Shown here piece after piece: positions 35,275 to 43,440 of a DNA stretch of 64,000 nucleotides; the stretch's first letter is position 1, and the number at the start of each line of letters is the position of its first letter. This DNA comes from Thiomonas intermedia (lineage in GTDB: Bacteria > Pseudomonadota > Gammaproteobacteria > Burkholderiales > Burkholderiaceae_C): contig NZ_CP020046.1 of NCBI RefSeq assembly GCF_002028405.1, positions 1,054,001 to 1,118,000 of the forward strand, written 5' to 3'. Below the pieces are notes generated by a model. That model was not told the DNA's origin and made no database searches. It saw only the letters and a list, made by a program, of their open reading frames with translations. Position numbers and translations under genes: made by a program.

Positions 35275-36030
35275 CTACAGACGCGCGGGCAGATCCAGCC
35301 GGTCGGTGAACAGGCCGTCCAGCCCGTCGGCCAGCAGCGACTTCGCCGCCTCGGCGGCATTCACGGTGTAGGCCCGCAGCTTCAGCCCCTTGCCATGCAC
35401 CGCGGCGATGACCTCGGGCGTCACCTGCGGCCAATCGGTATGCAGGCCCTCGGCGCGCAGGGCCAGCGCCTGCGTCAGCGCCTGCGGTTCGTAAACCTCG
35501 ACCAGATAGGCCAGGGGCAACTCGACATTCAGGTCGTCCAGCGTCGTGCGCGCCGCCTGCAGCGCGGCGAGCGAAAACGACGACAGCAAAGGCCGGGGCG
35601 CCTGCGGATGATCCGCAACCCACTGCGCCACGCGGCGGGCCACGGCGTCGCCGGTACGCGCATCCTGGTCGGGGTTGGGTTTGATCTCGAGATTCAGCCA
35701 TGCGTCATGGCGCGCGGCGAAATCCAGCACCTCGTCGAGCGAGGGCGGCGGTTCGCCCTTGAAGCGCGCGCTGTGCCACCCCCCGGCATCGACCATCTGC
35801 AGCGACGCCCAGCGCCAGGGCGCCGCCAGGCCGCGCGCGTCGGTGGTGCGGTCGAGCGTGTCGTCGTGCAACAGCCAGAGCACACCGTCGGCGCTCAGCT
35901 TGACATCGCATTCAAAGGCGCGGAATCCCGCCTTCAGGCCGGTTTCAAACGCAGCCAGGGTGTTTTCGGGCGCGGCGTCGCCGCCGCCCCGGTGCGCAAA
36001 CCAGCGCCAATCAAAGTGGGCATCAGTCAT
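35275..36030 (-). CDS. ugpQ: Glycerophosphodiester phosphodiesterase
   Basis: A 251-residue cytoplasmic enzyme that splits glycerophosphodiesters into glycerol-3-phosphate and an alcohol. The catalytic signature WFAHRGGGDAAPENTLAAF (10-28) has the HR and EN pairs, and ECDVKLSADG and HDDTLDRTT give the metal and second-histidine positions. No signal peptide is present, which fits UgpQ rather than GlpQ. No ugp transport genes are adjacent. It is 68 bp from the end of topB on the same strand, so it may sit downstream of it in transcription. Confidence 0.92.
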   Translation of the reverse strand: MTDAHFDWRWFAHRGGGDAAPENTLAAFETGLKAGFRAFECDVKLSADGVLWLLHDDTLDRTTDARGLAAPWRWASLQMVDAGGWHSARFKGEPPPSLDEVLDFAARHDAWLNLEIKPNPDQDARTGDAVARRVAQWVADHPQAPRPLLSSFSLAALQAARTTLDDLNVELPLAYLVEVYEPQALTQALALRAEGLHTDWPQVTPEVIAAVHGKGLKLRAYTVNAAEAAKSLLADGLDGLFTDRLDLPARL

Positions 36031-36098
36031 GTTGATGTGGGGATGCAGTCCTTGCCGGAAACCCGCGCATGATGCAGACGACGTGTGACAGCGCCCGG

Positions 36099-38648
36099 TC
36101 AGGCGGCCGTCTTTTTCGCCGCTGCCTTCTTCGCCGGCGCCTTGGCGGGACGAGGCTCGAACTCGAAGCCGATCTTGCCGCCGGCCTGCTTCACCAGAAA
36201 CGCCTTGAACTTGCGCTTGGTCCGCGCCGAGACGAAGCCGTCGAGCAGGTCGGTGCGCCCGGTTTCGAGAAGCTTGCGCATCTGCTCCGTCTCGATGGGC
36301 TGCTGCAGGATGATCTTGCCGCTGCGGAAGTCGCAGCTCGGCGCCGGGCCCACGCTCTTCTCGCAGACATAGCCGTTGCCCGCTTCAAACACCGCGCTGC
36401 CGCACTTGGGACAGGCGCCCAGCGGCTGTTGCGCGCTAAAGTCGGGCGCCTCGCCGCCGTCGCTGCCGGGCGCGCTGTCGCCAAAGTCGAACTCCAGCTT
36501 CCACTGGCCCTGGCCACCTTCGCGCGCCAGCTTGAGTTCAGCCGCGAAGGGCCGACCCATCTTGCTGCGGAATCCGGTGAGCGGCCCCAGCTGCTTGTCG
36601 CGCAGCAGGTGCTCTACTTCGGCCAGTTCGAAACTGCGGCCGCCCGGATGCTTGCCGATGGAAAAATCGCACTGCGTGCAGGCGAAGCGGTGATAGTTCT
36701 CCTTCACCACGCCGCCGCAGTTCGGGCAGGGCGTCTGCAGGGTGGCGTAGTCGCCGGGCACGGTGTCGCGGTCGAACTCCTTGGCGCGGCGCACGATGGT
36801 TTCGGTCATGCCCGCGATGTCGCGCATGAACTGCTCGCGCGTGATCTGCCCGCGCTCCATCTGCGCCAGCTTGTGCTCCCAACCGCCGGTGAGCTCGGGC
36901 TTGGTGAGTTCTTCGACCTGCAGCCCGCGCAGCAAGGTCATGAGCTGGAAGGCCTTGGCCGTGGGAATCAGCTCGCGGCCCTCGCGCAGCATATAGGCCT
37001 CGCCGAGCAAGCCTTCGATGATGGCCGCCCGGGTGGCCGGGGTGCCCAGGCCCTTGCCCGACATGGCCTCGGCCAGTTCCTCGTCCTCCACCAGCTTGCC
37101 CGCGTTTTCCATCGCCCCCAGCAGCGTGGCTTCGGAGTAGCGGGCGGGCGGGCGCGTCTTCAGGGCCTTGAGATCCACCGTCTCGGCCGTCACCTCTTCG
37201 CCCTCGGCCACGGGCGGCAGATTGGCGTCGTCGCCCTGCTCCTCCTTGCCATAGATTTCCAGCCAGCCGGGCTTGACCAGGATCTTGCCCTCGGTCTTGA
37301 ACGTGTGCTGCGCCACGGTGCTGATGCGACTGGTCACCAGATACTCCGCCGCCGGAAAGAACACCGCCAGAAAGCGCCGCACCACCAGGTCGTAGATCTT
37401 GGCCTCGGCCTCCGACAGCGCCCCAGGCATCTGGGTCGTGGGGATGATGGCAAAGTGATCCGACACCTTGGTGTTGTCGAACACGCGCTTGTTCGGGCGG
37501 ATGTAGTCGGCCGCAAGCGCGCGACGGGCATGCGGCGCAATGCCGCCGCCCGCATCGCTCAAGGCCTGCGCCGTCTGCTGCGCCACGGCGAGATAGTCTT
37601 CCGGCAGATGGCGCGAGTCCGTCCGTGGATAGGTCAGCGCCTTGTGCTTTTCGTACAGCGCCTGCGCCAGCGACAGCGTGGTCTTGGCGGAAAAACCGAA
37701 ACGGCCGTTGGCCTCGCGCTGCAGCGAAGTGAGGTCGAACAAGGCCGGCGAGAGCTGGGTGGACGGCTTGGATTCGTCGCGCACCACCGCGGGCCGCCCC
37801 GCGCACGCGGCCACGATGGCCTCGGCACGCGCCCTGTCCCACAACCGGTCGGCACGGGCGTCGCCGTCTTCCCCTTTTTTGAACCCAGGATCGAACCACT
37901 TGCCCGCATAACCGCCGGCCGACGCGGCGAACTGGGCATGCACCTCGAAGTAATCGCGCGCCACATGCTTGCGGATCTGCTCCTCGCGGATCACCACGAT
38001 GGACAGCGTGGGCGTCTGCACCCGGCCCACCGGCGTGAGGAAAAAGCCGCCGTCCCTGGAGTTGAACGCGGTCATCGCCCGCGTGCCGTTGATGCCCACC
38101 AGCCAGTCGGCCTCGCTGCGGCTGCGCGCGGCATCGGCCAGCGGGCGCATGTCGGTGTCGCCCCTCAGGCGCTCGAAACCATCGCGAATGGCCTGCGGCG
38201 TCATCGACTGCAGCCACAGCCGCTGCACCGGTTTGTCCAGGGCCTTCTTGCCTTCGGCGTATTGCAGGATCAGACGGAAGATCAGCTCGCCCTCGCGGCC
38301 CGCGTCGCAGGCGTTGACCAGGGCCGTCACGTCCTTGCGCTTGATCTGCTTGACCACCGCGCCGAGGCGGCTCTTGGTCTTTTCGATCGGATTGAGATCG
38401 AAATGCGGCGGAATCACCGGCAGATGCGCGAAGCTCCATTTGCCGCGCTTGACCTCGAAGTCCTCGGGCGCCTTGATCTCCACCAGATGGCCGACCGCCG
38501 AGGTCACGACATACTGCGCGTTCTCGAAATGGTCGTCGTGCTTGTCGAACTTGCCCGACTGCGGCGTCAGCGCCCGCACAATGTCCTGCGCGACGCTGGG
38601 CTTCTCGGCGATGACCAGGGTTTTGCTGAAAGCTTCGCTATTGCTCAT
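36099..38648 (-). CDS. topB: DNA topoisomerase III
   Basis: An 849-residue type IA topoisomerase that decatenates DNA. The N-terminal Toprim domain begins TLVIAEKPSVAQDI, and GREGELIF holds acidic metal ligands. The catalytic tyrosine is Tyr340 in LTYPRTDSRHL. GRVQTPTL marks the core. The C-terminus adds two zinc-finger-like modules (CPNC...CTQC and CPKCGSAVF...C) and a lysine/alanine-rich tail, APAKKAAAKK. It is longer than E. coli TopB because of these extras, which is usual in Betaproteobacteria. It follows the TlpA gene by 15 bp on the same strand. Confidence 0.95.
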   Translation of the reverse strand: MSNSEAFSKTLVIAEKPSVAQDIVRALTPQSGKFDKHDDHFENAQYVVTSAVGHLVEIKAPEDFEVKRGKWSFAHLPVIPPHFDLNPIEKTKSRLGAVVKQIKRKDVTALVNACDAGREGELIFRLILQYAEGKKALDKPVQRLWLQSMTPQAIRDGFERLRGDTDMRPLADAARSRSEADWLVGINGTRAMTAFNSRDGGFFLTPVGRVQTPTLSIVVIREEQIRKHVARDYFEVHAQFAASAGGYAGKWFDPGFKKGEDGDARADRLWDRARAEAIVAACAGRPAVVRDESKPSTQLSPALFDLTSLQREANGRFGFSAKTTLSLAQALYEKHKALTYPRTDSRHLPEDYLAVAQQTAQALSDAGGGIAPHARRALAADYIRPNKRVFDNTKVSDHFAIIPTTQMPGALSEAEAKIYDLVVRRFLAVFFPAAEYLVTSRISTVAQHTFKTEGKILVKPGWLEIYGKEEQGDDANLPPVAEGEEVTAETVDLKALKTRPPARYSEATLLGAMENAGKLVEDEELAEAMSGKGLGTPATRAAIIEGLLGEAYMLREGRELIPTAKAFQLMTLLRGLQVEELTKPELTGGWEHKLAQMERGQITREQFMRDIAGMTETIVRRAKEFDRDTVPGDYATLQTPCPNCGGVVKENYHRFACTQCDFSIGKHPGGRSFELAEVEHLLRDKQLGPLTGFRSKMGRPFAAELKLAREGGQGQWKLEFDFGDSAPGSDGGEAPDFSAQQPLGACPKCGSAVFEAGNGYVCEKSVGPAPSCDFRSGKIILQQPIETEQMRKLLETGRTDLLDGFVSARTKRKFKAFLVKQAGGKIGFEFEPRPAKAPAKKAAAKKTAA

Positions 38649-38663
38649 AAAAGAATGGTGTGA

Positions 38664-39215
38664 TCAAAGATATTTGGCGATGCCCGCAATGTCTTCGGCG
38701 AACAGCTCGCCCGAATCGGCCATCTTCACCCGGCCGTCGCGGCCGATGACGATGGTGACCGGCAGACCCGCAGGCTTGGGCAGCACCTTGGCCAGCGCGG
38801 GCGAAAGCCACGCCACCGGAAAGGTGTAGTTCTTGGTCTTGAGATACGGGGGAATGTCGGTCGGTTTCTTGTCGATGGACAGGGCCAGCACCTCCAGCCC
38901 GCGGCCGTGCTCTTTCTTGTACAGCGCCTCGACGTGCGGCATCTGCCGCGCACAGAACGGACACCAGGTGGCCCAGTACTCCAGCACGATCACCTTGCCC
39001 GCCCAGTCGTGGGTGTGCAGCGTCTTGCCATCGATCAGTTCCACCGCGGGCGGCAAGGAGAACCGACTTCCCTCCTTGGGCAGCGGCACGGCCTTCTTGT
39101 CTTTCTTCTCCAGCGCGCTGGCCTGCTCGGCCATCGTCTGCGCCCACGTCGGCGTCGCCACCGCGGCCAGCGCGGCAGCCCACCCTTTCAATTGCCAACG
39201 ACGATGCTGATTCAT
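38664..39215 (-). CDS. Periplasmic TlpA-family thiol-disulfide oxidoreductase
   Basis: A 183-residue secreted thioredoxin-like protein. The signal peptide is at about 1-25 (LKGWAAALAAVATPTWAQ), with active site YWATWCPFCARQMP near residue 80 and cis-Pro region PKPAGLPVTIVIG. A Lys/Glu-rich linker follows the signal. It probably keeps cytochrome c or other envelope cysteines reduced. ATG 39215 is used. It is divergent from the SET-domain gene and immediately upstream of topB, with which it may be co-transcribed, although no functional link is known. Confidence 0.88.
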   Translation of the reverse strand: MNQHRRWQLKGWAAALAAVATPTWAQTMAEQASALEKKDKKAVPLPKEGSRFSLPPAVELIDGKTLHTHDWAGKVIVLEYWATWCPFCARQMPHVEALYKKEHGRGLEVLALSIDKKPTDIPPYLKTKNYTFPVAWLSPALAKVLPKPAGLPVTIVIGRDGRVKMADSGELFAEDIAGIAKYL

Positions 39216-39361
39216 GATGACGGCTCCCTAGAATGCCTGAACTTCATGCACGACGAACAGGGTTACGGCAGGTTTGTCTCCTCCACCGTCCCGCTTCTCC
39301 TTTTTTTACTTTACCCAGTTTCTCCACCACCACGCACGACGCGCCCCCTGCGCTGACGCCC

Positions 39362-39907
39362 ATGCCCCCAAGCCGTTCCGCCCAAACCACCACGCCGACC
39401 GCCCCTTCCCGCAGCGCCTCCGCCAGCGCTCCGCCGAATGCCCCCTCGATCGGCCCCTACACGCAGGTGCAGAACTCACCCATCCATGGACGCGGCGTGT
39501 TCGCCCGCCGCCCCATCCATGCGGGACAACGCCTGCTCGAATACAAGGGCGAGCGCATCGACTGGCCCGAGGCGCTGCGGCGCCATCCCCGCGATCCGGC
39601 ACAGCCCAACCACACCTTCTACTTCTCGCTGGGCGACGCCACCGTGATCGACGGCGGCGTGCAAGGCAATAGCGCGCGCTGGATCAACCACGCCTGCGCC
39701 CCCAACTGCGAGGCGCAGCAAGTGGGCAGCCGCGTGTTCATCGACGCCCTGCGCGACATCGCCCCCGGCGAAGAACTGTTCTTCGACTACGCCCTCGAAC
39801 TCGACGCCCGCTACACCGCCAAACTCAAACGCGACTATGCCTGCCGCTGCGGCGCCCCCAACTGCCGCGGCACCCTGCTCGCGCCCAAAACGCGCAAGCG
39901 CCGATGA
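39362..39907 (+). CDS. SET-domain protein (lysine methyltransferase-like)
   Basis: A 181-residue protein. After a low-complexity Ser/Thr/Pro-rich start (1-30), residues 33-145 form a SET domain: GRGVFARRPIHAGQ (43-56), RWINHACAPNC (106-116) and GEELFFDYA (136-144), including the SAM-binding NH pair and catalytic Tyr. A post-SET zinc motif, CRCGAPNCRG (161-170), completes it. Such proteins are mostly eukaryotic, but short bacterial versions occur in Burkholderiales and Chlamydia. The target could be a histone-like or ribosomal protein; this is unknown. A repeat array begins 20 bp after the stop. Confidence 0.85.
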   Translation: MPPSRSAQTTTPTAPSRSASASAPPNAPSIGPYTQVQNSPIHGRGVFARRPIHAGQRLLEYKGERIDWPEALRRHPRDPAQPNHTFYFSLGDATVIDGGVQGNSARWINHACAPNCEAQQVGSRVFIDALRDIAPGEELFFDYALELDARYTAKLKRDYACRCGAPNCRGTLLAPKTRKRR

Positions 39908-39924
39908 GCGACGAGGCCTGCCCT

Positions 39925-40010
39925 CTCCCCCTCCCAGCCTCCCCCACGGGTGGGGGAGGTGTGTTCTCTCCCTCCCCACCTGTGGGGAGGGTCGGGGTGG
40001 GGAGAGCGCC
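39925..40010. repeat. Partial repeat unit upstream of the DUF559 gene
   Basis: One CTCCCCCTCCCAGCCTCCCC unit with hairpin CCTCCCCCACGGGTGGGGGAGG, followed by the end-unit hairpin CCTCCCCACCTGTGGGGAGG. Its right edge GGGTGGGGAGAGCGCC provides the GGAG ribosome binding site for the GTG start at 40011. It lacks recognisable inverted ends. Confidence 0.8.
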
Positions 40011-41573
40011 GTGACTCATCCGCTCACCCTCCGCGCCCGCCGATTGCGGCGCGACATGACCGACGCAGAGCGCCTGCTCTGGAGCCGCGTGCGCAATGAG
40101 CAATTGGGCAGCAAATTTCGCCGTCAGGTACCCATCGGCCCTTACATCGCCGACTTCACCTGCGCCTCAGCGCGGCTGGTTGTGGAACTGGACGGAGGAC
40201 AACACAACGAATCTCCCCACGATGCCCTACGCGATGCGTTTCTCCAGCAAGAGGGCTACAAGGTTTTGCGCTTCTGGAACAACGATGTCTTGGCCCATGT
40301 CGAGGGCGTATTGATGTCCATTCAAGCTGCTCTTGAAGAACCCAAGGACCAGACTCCCCCTCCCAACCTCCCCCAGGAGCTGGGGGAGGAGAGAACAGCG
40401 CTGCGCAACACAAAACATGCCCCTCCCAACCTCCCCCAGGAGCTGGGGGAGGAGAGAACAGCGCTGCGCAACACAAAACATGCCCCTCCCAACCTCCCCC
40501 AGGAGCTGGGGGAGGAGAGAACAGCGCTGCGCAACACAAAACATGCCCCTCCCAACCTCCCCCAGGAGCTGGGGGAGGAGAGAACAGCGCTGCGCAACAC
40601 AAAACATGCCCCTCCCAACCTCCCCCAGGAGCTGGGGGAGGAGAAATGCGCGGTCACTCCCTCCCCACCCGTGGGGAGGGTTGGGGTGGGGAGATTGACC
40701 ACCGCCGACCCCCTTGCCCCGCTGCGTACGCGGCTCGCGGCCCGCTATCCGGCCTGCGACGTGCGTTGGATCGCCCGTACCGGCTCGACCAATGCCGATC
40801 TGCTGGCCGAGGCCCGCGCGGGGCGGCTCGATGGCCCCACCCTCCTGGCCACGGGCGAGCAGACCGCGGGCCGCGGACGCCAGGGCCGCGTCTGGGCCGA
40901 CGACGCCCAGAGCAGCGTGCTGTGCTCGCTGGCCTGGCCCGATCCGCGCAAGCGTGAACCCGGCCCGCTGAGCCTGGCCGTGGGCGTGTGGCTGGCGCGG
41001 GCGCTCCATGCGCTCGGGGCCAGCCAGGTGCGCCTGAAGTGGCCCAACGACCTGCTCCTGCCCGCGGCCGACGGTGCCGGGGGTTGGCGCAAGCTAGGCG
41101 GCATTCTGGTGGAAATGGCCGACACCCCGCAGGCGCGCTGGGCCGTCATCGGCTTCGGGCTCAACCTGCGCGCGCCGGCAGGACAGTCCCAGGCCGCGGG
41201 GCTGGACAGCGCCGGGCTCGACCTGCAACGCAGCGCGGTCCTCGCCGTCCTCGTTCCCGCATTGCTCGACGGTCTGCAGCAAGCGGCCCGCGTCTCTCAA
41301 GGCAACGCGGGGCCGCCCCAAGTTTCCTTGCCCCCAGGGCCCGCCCGGGAGCGCCCTGAAGGCGCCGCCCCCCTCGCGGCCACGCTGGCGCAGTGGGACG
41401 CGCTGCACGCCTGGAACGGCCAGCGCGTGTCGGTGCAGGACCGCGGCCAGACCCTGTTCAGCGGCACGGCCCTGGGCATTGCCCCCGATGGCGCCTTGCG
41501 GGTGGGCACCCCCGAGGGCGAGCGCCGCGTGCTCAGCGCCGATGTGTCCTTGCGACTTTCCGAGAAGGTCTGA
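40011..41573 (+). CDS. DUF559 nuclease-fold domain reading in frame through repeats into BirA
   Basis: Residues 1-113 are a DUF559 domain of the PD-(D/E)XK/Vsr-like fold: DAERLLWSRVRNEQLG, then KFRRQVPIGPYIADFTC and LVVELDGGQHNE, ending FWNNDVLAHVEGVL. There is no stop codon after it. The frame continues through five 63-bp repeats (five near-identical 21-residue peptides) and the whole of BirA, giving a 520-residue reading frame. A real fusion is possible, but more likely the DUF559 gene lost its stop when repeats inserted or expanded. The start is GTG 40011, with GGAG supplied by a repeat. The domain is often encoded as a free small protein. Confidence 0.7.
   Translation: MTHPLTLRARRLRRDMTDAERLLWSRVRNEQLGSKFRRQVPIGPYIADFTCASARLVVELDGGQHNESPHDALRDAFLQQEGYKVLRFWNNDVLAHVEGVLMSIQAALEEPKDQTPPPNLPQELGEERTALRNTKHAPPNLPQELGEERTALRNTKHAPPNLPQELGEERTALRNTKHAPPNLPQELGEERTALRNTKHAPPNLPQELGEEKCAVTPSPPVGRVGVGRLTTADPLAPLRTRLAARYPACDVRWIARTGSTNADLLAEARAGRLDGPTLLATGEQTAGRGRQGRVWADDAQSSVLCSLAWPDPRKREPGPLSLAVGVWLARALHALGASQVRLKWPNDLLLPAADGAGGWRKLGGILVEMADTPQARWAVIGFGLNLRAPAGQSQAAGLDSAGLDLQRSAVLAVLVPALLDGLQQAARVSQGNAGPPQVSLPPGPARERPEGAAPLAATLAQWDALHAWNGQRVSVQDRGQTLFSGTALGIAPDGALRVGTPEGERRVLSADVSLRLSEKV
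40350..40692. repeat. Five-unit tandem array of the 63-bp repeat between DUF559 and birA
   Basis: Five near-perfect units (hairpin centre CCAGGAGCTGGGGG at about 40373, 40436, 40499, 40562 and 40625) are followed by the CCCTCCCCACCCGTGGGGAGGG end unit. Internal units are almost identical, indicating recent expansion or homogenisation. In the plus frame each reads APPNLPQELGEERTALRNTK plus one residue. Confidence 0.9.
40686..41573 (+). CDS. birA: Biotin--[acetyl-CoA-carboxylase] ligase
   Basis: The catalytic part of biotin protein ligase, which activates biotin with ATP and attaches it to the biotin carboxyl carrier protein. ARTGSTNADLL, GRGRQGRVW (biotinyl-AMP loop), LKWPNDLLL and GGILVEM are all present. 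There is no N-terminal helix-turn-helix, so it should not repress biotin genes. A likely independent start is GTG 40686, with GGAGGG 7 nt before it in the repeat; TTG 40695 is another. A short Pro/Gly insertion (near 41297-41372) resembles a second repeat family. It ends 82 bp before the SPOR gene. Confidence 0.88.
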   Translation: MGRLTTADPLAPLRTRLAARYPACDVRWIARTGSTNADLLAEARAGRLDGPTLLATGEQTAGRGRQGRVWADDAQSSVLCSLAWPDPRKREPGPLSLAVGVWLARALHALGASQVRLKWPNDLLLPAADGAGGWRKLGGILVEMADTPQARWAVIGFGLNLRAPAGQSQAAGLDSAGLDLQRSAVLAVLVPALLDGLQQAARVSQGNAGPPQVSLPPGPARERPEGAAPLAATLAQWDALHAWNGQRVSVQDRGQTLFSGTALGIAPDGALRVGTPEGERRVLSADVSLRLSEKV

Positions 41574-41655
41574 CCCACCCTCCGCGACAGACACGGCAAA
41601 ATGACGGCGCTTCACTGACGACGGCCTTCGCCCTCACCCCTTTCCCCGGCTTTCC

Positions 41656-42423
41656 ATGCGCACCCTGCTCCTCGCCCTCCTGCTCGCCAACCTCGTGTTC
41701 TTCGCCTGGTCACAAGGCTGGATGGCAGGCGCCGGGCTGGGGCCGGTCACACAGCGCGAGCCTCAGCGCCTGGCCCTGCAGATCCATCCCGAGCAGGTGC
41801 ACATCACGCCGCTGGCCAGCGCCTCGGCCACGCCCGCCAGCGCGCCGCAGCCCGCGTCTTCGGCGCCTGCCAGCGCCCCCGCCGAGCCCGACCCCCCCCC
41901 TTCCGCGCCCGCGCCGCAAGACGCCGCCGCCGACGGCGCCCCCACCGTCTGCCGCCAGATCGGGCCGTTCGGTGCCATGGAGTCTGCCGCCCTCGCGCAG
42001 GCACAGGCCGCGCTGGCCAGGGCCGGGCTCAAGGCCAAGGCGCACAACACCCCCACGCCGGATCAATGGATGGTGCTGCTCGGCCCCTTCCCCAGCCAGG
42101 ACGCGATGCGCACCGTGCTCGATCAGATCACCCGGCAAGGCAAGGTCAAAGTGTTCGCGCCCGTGACCGATCGGCCGCGCTATGAGCCGGGCATATCTCT
42201 GGGCGTCTTCAGCAACGAGGCCGCGGCGCAGGAGCAGTTGCAGATCGTGAAGAAGCAAGGCGTGCAGGGCGCGAAAGTGGTGCAACGCAACACCGGGCTG
42301 AACCGCGTCACCCTGCGGCTCCCCGCGCTCACCCCGCAGCAGATCAAGGCGCTCGGCAGCGTGTCGGGCCAGCTCGGCGGGCAGATCGTCAAGACCTGCG
42401 CGACCGAGGCGGCAGCGCCGTAA
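41656..42423 (+). CDS. SPOR-domain membrane protein
   Basis: A 255-residue protein with an N-terminal membrane anchor (residues 3-20, LLLALLLANLVFFAW), a long Ala/Pro/Ser-rich linker (about 50-95) and a C-terminal SPOR-like region with CRQIGPFGAMESA and ISLGVFSNEAAAQEQL. SPOR domains bind peptidoglycan stripped of stem peptides at division sites. In many Burkholderiales a gene like this follows birA and the pantothenate kinase gene coaX; here coaX is missing between them. The C-terminal Cys is unusual but may pair with the Cys near residue 99. Confidence 0.8.
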   Translation: MRTLLLALLLANLVFFAWSQGWMAGAGLGPVTQREPQRLALQIHPEQVHITPLASASATPASAPQPASSAPASAPAEPDPPPSAPAPQDAAADGAPTVCRQIGPFGAMESAALAQAQAALARAGLKAKAHNTPTPDQWMVLLGPFPSQDAMRTVLDQITRQGKVKVFAPVTDRPRYEPGISLGVFSNEAAAQEQLQIVKKQGVQGAKVVQRNTGLNRVTLRLPALTPQQIKALGSVSGQLGGQIVKTCATEAAAP

Positions 42424-42450
42424 ACTTCAAACGCTCTCTGGAGAAACGCC

Positions 42451-43083
42451 ATGTCCGCCGTTCTGTCCCAGCCCCGTTTCACCTACGCCGACTATCTCGT
42501 CTGGGAAGAAGCCCAGCCCGAGCGTCACGAATACCTCGGCGGCGAGGTCTTCGCCATGGCCGGCGGCAGTACCGCGCACAACACCCTCACGGGCAACATG
42601 TACATCGCCCTGCGCGCCCAGACGCGCGGCACGCCCTGCAGGGTCTACATGGCCGACGTCAAGCTGCGCGTGGAAGCCGCCAACGCCAGTTTCTACCCCG
42701 ACGTGTTCGTCACCTGTTCGGCCGCAGACGCCGCGCGCAGCAACCAGCAGCAGGATGCCCTTCTCATCGTCGAGGTGCTCTCGCCTTCGACCGAGGGCCA
42801 CGACCGGGGCGATAAATTCTCCGCCTACCGCATGCTGCCCAGCTTGCAGGCCGTGGTCTTCGTCGCGCAGGGCCAACCGCACATCGAGGCCTTCATCCGT
42901 AGTGCGGACGGAGTCTGGACACTGCATGAGGCCACCGGGCTCGACGCCCAGATCACCTGCGCCACATCCGAGCGCAGCTTCGTCTTCCCGCTGGCTGAGC
43001 TTTACGCGGAAGTCGATTTTTCCGCCTCGTCCGCCGAAGCCGCTGCCGAAACCGTCGCGGCCAGCGCTGGCACGTCTGCGTAA
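42451..43083 (+). CDS. Uma2-family (DUF820) putative restriction-endonuclease-fold protein, copy 1
   Basis: A 210-residue PD-(D/E)XK-fold protein. Conserved Uma2 marks are ERHEYLGGEVFAMAGGS (24-40), ADVKLRVE, FYPDVFVTC and LLIVEVLSPST, giving the Asp and Glu of the presumed metal site. The function of the family is not established. The C-terminal 25 residues are Ala/Ser-rich. It closely resembles copy 3 at 60833, less so copy 2. A shared 65-bp dispersed segment starts 31 bp after its stop and leads into a repeat array. Confidence 0.85.
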   Translation: MSAVLSQPRFTYADYLVWEEAQPERHEYLGGEVFAMAGGSTAHNTLTGNMYIALRAQTRGTPCRVYMADVKLRVEAANASFYPDVFVTCSAADAARSNQQQDALLIVEVLSPSTEGHDRGDKFSAYRMLPSLQAVVFVAQGQPHIEAFIRSADGVWTLHEATGLDAQITCATSERSFVFPLAELYAEVDFSASSAEAAAETVAASAGTSA

Positions 43084-43114
43084 ATCGCGGCCAGCGGCAG
43101 TTCGGCGCCCAGGC

Positions 43115-43440
43115 GCGACGCTGAATAAATTCCCGCGATGGCGCGCGCCAAGCCGCGGGAGGGGATGCAAGGTCAAACCGCCTTACCCGGCGCGCTGTTT
43201 TCACCTCCCCCACCCGTGGGGGAGGCTGGGAGGGGGAGGCTGGAGCCCCTGTGCACTCAGAAACTCCCCTCCCCAGCCCTCCCCACCAGTGGGGAGGGAG
43301 CAAACCGCCTTCCCCGGCGCGCTGTTTTCACCTCCCCCACCCCGTGGGGGAGGCTGGGAGGGGGAGGCTGGAGCCCCTGTGTGCTCAGAAACTCCCCTCC
43401 CCAACCCTCCCCACCAGTGGGGAGGGAGCAAACCGCCTTA
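43115..43440. repeat. Dispersed 65-bp segment plus mixed repeat array
   Basis: 43115-43179 matches 2069-2134. Then come alternating units of about 136 bp: a CCTCCCCCACCCGTGGGGGAGG hairpin, a TGGAGCCCCTGTGC tract, a CCTCCCCACCAGTGGGGAGG hairpin and GCAAACCGCCTTACCC. Two copies lie at about 43180-43310 and 43311-43440. The final GCCTTACCC contains the TAA stop of the M20 gene on the minus strand. Confidence 0.8.

Noticed and set aside
40350-40692. Five regular direct repeats as a possible CRISPR array
   Set aside because: The whole 63-bp period is conserved; there are no variable spacers, no leader and no cas genes.
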